64,000 nt of DNA from Otis tarda (taxonomy: Eukaryota; Chordata; Aves; Otidiformes; Otididae), in NCBI GenBank assembly GCA_026413225.1, contig CM048552.1, positions 162,576,053-162,640,052 of the forward strand, read 5' to 3'. Made by a program: the position numbers and the translations under genes. The notes under the pieces were generated by a model. The model was not told the DNA's origin, made no database searches, and worked only from the letters and a program-made list of their open reading frames with translations. Below, one piece after another: positions 60,132 to 64,000 of the stretch. The first letter of the stretch is position 1, and each line of letters opens with the position of its first letter.

Positions 60132-61143
60132 ACCCTCCAAAAAACTAAATATACATTTTATATATGCATTATAAATGTATGTATAAATATACATTTCTAT
60201 ATACATTATACTTCTGCTTTTCAGGGTATCATTTTACATCCCACTCATTGTAGACTAATTGGAGTCAATCGCATTCAACTCCTGGCCCAGTCTCTGACTT
60301 TGTCCCTCATGCTGTAATTTTCAGGACTAGTATAAGAGCAGCTACATCATCTACAAATTCACAGGTGCTGGGATTTCTCCAGTGCCTTATTGTGTGATCA
60401 TTATGATTATTTTGAATGACTGAAGTGACAGAAGCCAAAGAAGATCCACAATCTGTAGCTTTCCTTTTGGGGTTGCCCATTTTGAGAAAGATATTATAAA
60501 TGAGTTTTCTTCCCTGATTCCTTCTAGTGTTATTTTTAGATTGCAGCTTTGTCCTTTCAGAATTTATATTCTTATATTCAGAAGATACTGCTATGGCATC
60601 CTTTCAAGGAAACCTATTCTCCTGCTTTCAACTAACACTTTCAAGTGATAAGTCTGCACAGAGGTTCTGTGTCATTGATTAGGGGCACATACTATAAGCA
60701 GTCTAATGCTGAGCAACATTTATTTCAGAAGTGAAAACAGTAACTCTCTTTGACTCTGTAGAGGGCATTTTACTTGTGTTGATTCAGATCATCAGTTCTC
60801 AACGGAATATAATTACTTTGATAACCTGTCCAAGAAACACAGTCTAAGGCACATAAAATTCTGTGGTCTGGCACTAGTTGAATATAATATTACAATGATA
60901 TACATGTAATTAAATTTGAAAGTCCATTTATGATAGCTGCTGAATAGTAGTTTGAAAAGGAAATGTTTGTTTGTGAATAAATTTTATTGTATTTGCATGT
61001 ACCCAGTTAGATTCATTAACCCATATTGATGACTTCTGTTTTCTTTTTACCTTTAAGGAATAAGTAAAACTGCATTCCCTACTCAAACTAAAACCAGAAA
61101 GTTACTGATGCTGTAAAATTCACAGGAATAATAACTGCACATT

Positions 61144-61179
61144 AATAACAATAACAATAACAATAATAATAATAATAAT
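61144..61179. repeat. (AATAAC)n to (AAT)n repeat
   Basis: Three aataac units followed by about six AAT units; the right half is perfect. Confidence 0.85.
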
Positions 61180-61479
61180 CTCTAATATTAAGTATCTGTA
61201 TCAAATTAGTAGTATTAGGAACAGAAAGACTGCTTAATAATATGCTGTGCCACCACACTTTTTTCTATAGGTGGCTTGAAAAGTACTTTTAGGTGTAGAA
61301 TTTAAACCTGTGCTAATATTAACAGTCATGGCTCCTTTAATTTCTTAAATGGTTTGACTATTTTGATTGTTAAATCTGAAATAATTAAAAGTGTTAAATC
61401 TAAATAGAAACCCTGATTTCCTTTCCAAGTCTTTTCCAGAATCTTTTTATGAAGGAATTTCACAACTATTAAGATGGAG

Positions 61480-61495
61480 ATATATATATATATAT
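61480..61495. repeat. (AT)n microsatellite
   Basis: About eight AT dinucleotides. Confidence 0.75.
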
Positions 61496-62902
61496 TTAAT
61501 TTGACCTTACTCTTATGAAAATATAACTAACAAGAATAGAGTTGAAAGAGAAAGATGTTCAGCAAAGAAATATTAACGCAAACCTCAATTTTGGAAAGGA
61601 CAACTGCCATTTCTGAGCATGTTGTCACCTGGCAGCTAAAATATACATAACGATATCGACAACACAAAACAAATACAGAGCTAGAAATTCCATTTATTGA
61701 CATTTAGCTTAGTTTCACATAAAAGTCTCACACCAAGGATTTTTAGTGTGGTGTCAATATTCTGTAATCTATAGCTAAAACAATAGCCAAAGATATTGAG
61801 GAAGAGGTAAAATTAAATACATTTTAAAAAATCTAAAACTACACTAATTTTAAACATGAACTAATTGGGCAACATTTTGAAGTTTAGTTTTACTTCATTA
61901 GATAATATGAAAACTAAAGATTTTCCAAAAGTAACTCTGTAGTTCTTCTATTGATTCCATTCTGTCTGTATGTAGATCTCCCGATCACTATTTAGCTTAC
62001 TTAAGCACTTTCTCTTTATTCTCATTGAAATCTTTTAGTAATTTTGCAACTATAATTAAAGTGAGATTTTTAGTTAAAATGCATTTTTAAACCTGCGCAT
62101 CCTTTGGTGTAAATACAGAATAAGAATATCTACATTGCTGTAACTTGAAGAAATCTCATAATCCAGTTTTAGGTGACTGGCTTAAGTAATCACTGGTCAT
62201 TGCCTAACTGAAATGTTAGATGTTGTTACTCTCTATTCAAGAATGCTTTTGCTCTTTATTCAATATTTACCTAATGTAAAATGCATTCAGAGGAGTGCTG
62301 TTGGGAACTCCAGGTCACTATTCTGCCATGTGTCTTCAACCACTGTCAAACTCAGGGATAAAACTCAGGTTTTCCCACATTGTGGATTAACATTTTTACC
62401 ATTAAACTATTTTTCCAAAACACAGTCCACAAAAATAAGTGTCTGCTCTCCTAAACTTGAATTTTAGGGCTGTTCTCTTCAAGAGGCAGGCGTCCATCTC
62501 ATTAGAACAATCAAGTCTGATCATGCCTGGGTGACACAATTAACTTTAGTTAAAGAGGAAAAATCATCAGGGTTAGCTAACCTGGAAAAGCAGACAGACT
62601 GAATCGCTGTTTGACACTAAGTAAACTTTAGGCAGACATGCCCAGACTGAACTTTCCTTTATGTGTACAGAATCATATATATGTCAGGGGACTGGAGAGT
62701 TTTTAGAAATTAGAGGATTTGGGGGCTGGGACATATTTTGTGCGATATGAGAAAAGCTGTTTTACTCTGTCACCTTCCTGCTCCAGAATAATGGTTGCAT
62801 ACTTCTTATCAGTTCTGCACTAATATTAGTAATGGGATGCAAAACCTTCCTAAGGCTTCTTCCATTTGCTTTGAAAGTGGAAATAAAATTTCACTAGAAA
62901 AT

Positions 62903-62965
62903 TGGTCGGACTAGATGACCTTTAAAGGTCCCTTCCAATCCTAAATATTCTATGATTCTATGATT
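62903..62965 (+). mobile_element. CR1 LINE extreme 3' end
   Basis: Only the 3' UTR end remains: ggtcggactagatgaccttt, aaggtcccttccaatc, then about two attctatg units. At roughly 63 bp it is one of the most severely 5'-truncated kinds of insertion, with no coding part left. Confidence 0.9.
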
Positions 62966-63542
62966 ATCATGCTGAACTCTTTTGATTTAGTGCAGGTATA
63001 TATAATAGACTTATATAATATAATAATCCTTAATTAAATGAAATTGATTAAATATTAAATGTGATTTCAGTATAATACAGCTACTTTCTGAAAACTTGTT
63101 TAAAATATAGAAGAATATAGGGGTACTGAAACTATGGCTTTGTTTCTAAAAGATTTGCACATGCTGAGCTTTATTCTTTGTGAGCTTCTCCAGTAACTTC
63201 CCTGAAGTAGTTCATACTACGTAGAACCGGTGAAGTCTTTTGAGAATCAAGACCTTCCACATAGCAAATAGAATAGGATTAAATGAAAATATACAAAATA
63301 TTTAGACTTATTACTGGAACAGTTTCAAATATGTAAAGTGCAGCTTTGTCTGCATATACTGGAGGTAAGTTGTCCTATTTTGGGAGGAACATTTATATGA
63401 ACTAATTATTAAAGAGTTTGGACATTTTATGGCCATTTCTACTAGTAGTTGCCTGTGAAGCATTAAACAAATTTCATAACCTCTCTCAGCCTCTTTTCTG
63501 GCTTTTGAAAATAAGAATATAATCAAAAGTTTTATTTTATAT
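62966..63542. other. no gene recognised
   Basis: AT-rich spacer between two CR1 3' ends of opposite orientation; nothing supportable. Confidence 0.5.
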
Positions 63543-63775
63543 TAGAATCATAGAATCATAGAATCATAGAATAGTTAGGGTTGGTCCAACCCCCCTGCAA
63601 GGAGCAGGGACATCTTCAACTAGATCAGGTTGCTCATTCAACCTGGCCTTGAACGTTTCCAGGGATGGGGCATCAAATACCTCTTTGGGCAACCTGTTCC
63701 AGTGTTCTACCACCCTCATTGTGTGGGTATCTAATCTGAATCTACCTCTGTTTTAAAACCATTACCATTATTTGT
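63543..63775 (-). mobile_element. CR1 LINE 3' end, minus strand
   Basis: Opens with three clean tagaatca units (complement of the attctatg tail), then the complement of the 3' UTR (ggttggtccaacccccctgc, with about 20 bp missing compared with other copies). It continues with the ORF2 C-terminus complement (gcaacctgttccagtgttct) up to ttttaaaaccattacc. The 5' limit is uncertain and may reach about 63790. The ORF remnant is broken. Confidence 0.93.
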
Positions 63776-64000
63776 CAAGTGCTCTGAAACTAAAAAAAAA
63801 ACCAAAAAAACCCCAAAAACTACAATGATGGCAAGGTTTTAGTAGCCTAAGAATTACTGTTATAATCTCTTTCCATGAGTACAATAAGTAAATGGAACTA
63901 ACTTTTCATTTTGAATTGTATGTGTTACATCATTGACGTACAATTTGTCCTCATTTTTCAAATCTTGAAATCAGAACATCTGAAAAAATTCAATCTTAAG
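63776..64000. other. A-rich unique sequence at window edge
   Basis: Contains an A-rich run with short C blocks at about 63791-63820; no gene seen before the window ends. Confidence 0.5.

Larger units (their letters stand above)
55199..62902. other. AT-rich sequence, no gene recognised
   Basis: Long stretch without a recognisable gene or transposon. It includes an (AAT)14 microsatellite, a decayed (AAC/AAT)n repeat, a (CAAA)n run, an (AT)n run and several poly-T runs (for example 57308-57320). Small direct repeats around aatgtattgtg occur at about 57130-57200. Confidence 0.5.

Noticed and set aside
1..64000. tRNA, rRNA, snRNA genes or CRISPR arrays
   Set aside because: No tRNA B-box context, no recognisable RNA gene sequence and no regularly spaced identical repeats were seen by eye; a covariance-model scan would be decisive.

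Overview
The window is vertebrate nuclear DNA, almost certainly from a bird. The strongest evidence is nine interspersed copies, most of them 5'-truncated, of a chicken-repeat-1 (CR1) type non-LTR retrotransposon. Most end in the diagnostic short 3' tandem (attctatg)n and carry the C-terminal part of the CR1 reverse-transcriptase ORF. Two families of solitary retroviral LTRs of avian type are also present. The background is AT-rich and CpG-poor, with frequent poly-A/T runs and microsatellites. I find no host protein-coding gene, tRNA, rRNA, CRISPR array or operon. It reads as an intergenic or deep-intronic, gene-poor segment. The species and chromosome cannot be named from the sequence alone.

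Layout. Positions 1-16.4 kb are mostly unique AT-rich sequence with simple repeats and one doubtful old CR1 scrap. From 16.4 to 29.4 kb is a dense transposon cluster: CR1 (+) at 16.4 kb; CR1 (-) joined to an LTR of family 1 (-) at 18.7-19.9 kb; a second family-1 LTR (+) head-to-head with it at 20.0 kb; a complete family-1 solo LTR (-) with a 5-bp target duplication at 21.4-22.5 kb; a family-2 LTR (+) at 23.3-24.6 kb with a CR1 inserted inside it; an old CR1 at 25.0 kb; and two family-2 LTRs (-) at 27.7 and 28.9 kb. From 29.4 to 42.1 kb the sequence is mostly unique, interrupted by a 5'-truncated family-1 LTR at 34.8 kb, a perfect 18-bp inverted repeat at 29.9-30.0 kb, and an unrecognised exon-like ORF at 39.5 kb. 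At 42.1-44.1 kb an internally deleted family-2 LTR lies beside the longest CR1, which keeps RT motifs A-C in one 416-codon frame. A CpG-rich block stands out at 49.45-49.76 kb, a rearranged CR1 with an inverted 5' part at 51.9 kb, a family-2 LTR at 54.7 kb, and two short CR1 3' ends near 63 kb.

Family names: 'family 1' denotes LTRs whose U3 begins tgttctggttttatttag, and 'family 2' those whose U3 begins near tgtcctggtttcagc and whose 3' end reads ggttaaaccacgaca. Both are LTR types I recall as widespread in bird genomes. The 5-bp duplications fit ERVL-like or related integrases, but I cannot assign a Repbase name. No gag, pol or env remnant was recognised, so all appear to be solo LTRs or LTR fragments.

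There is no sign of a novel gene system. What deserves attention is the architecture of the mobile elements (nesting, 5' inversion, inverted LTR pair), one CpG-rich unidentified block, and a few unexplained inverted repeats and exon-like segments.
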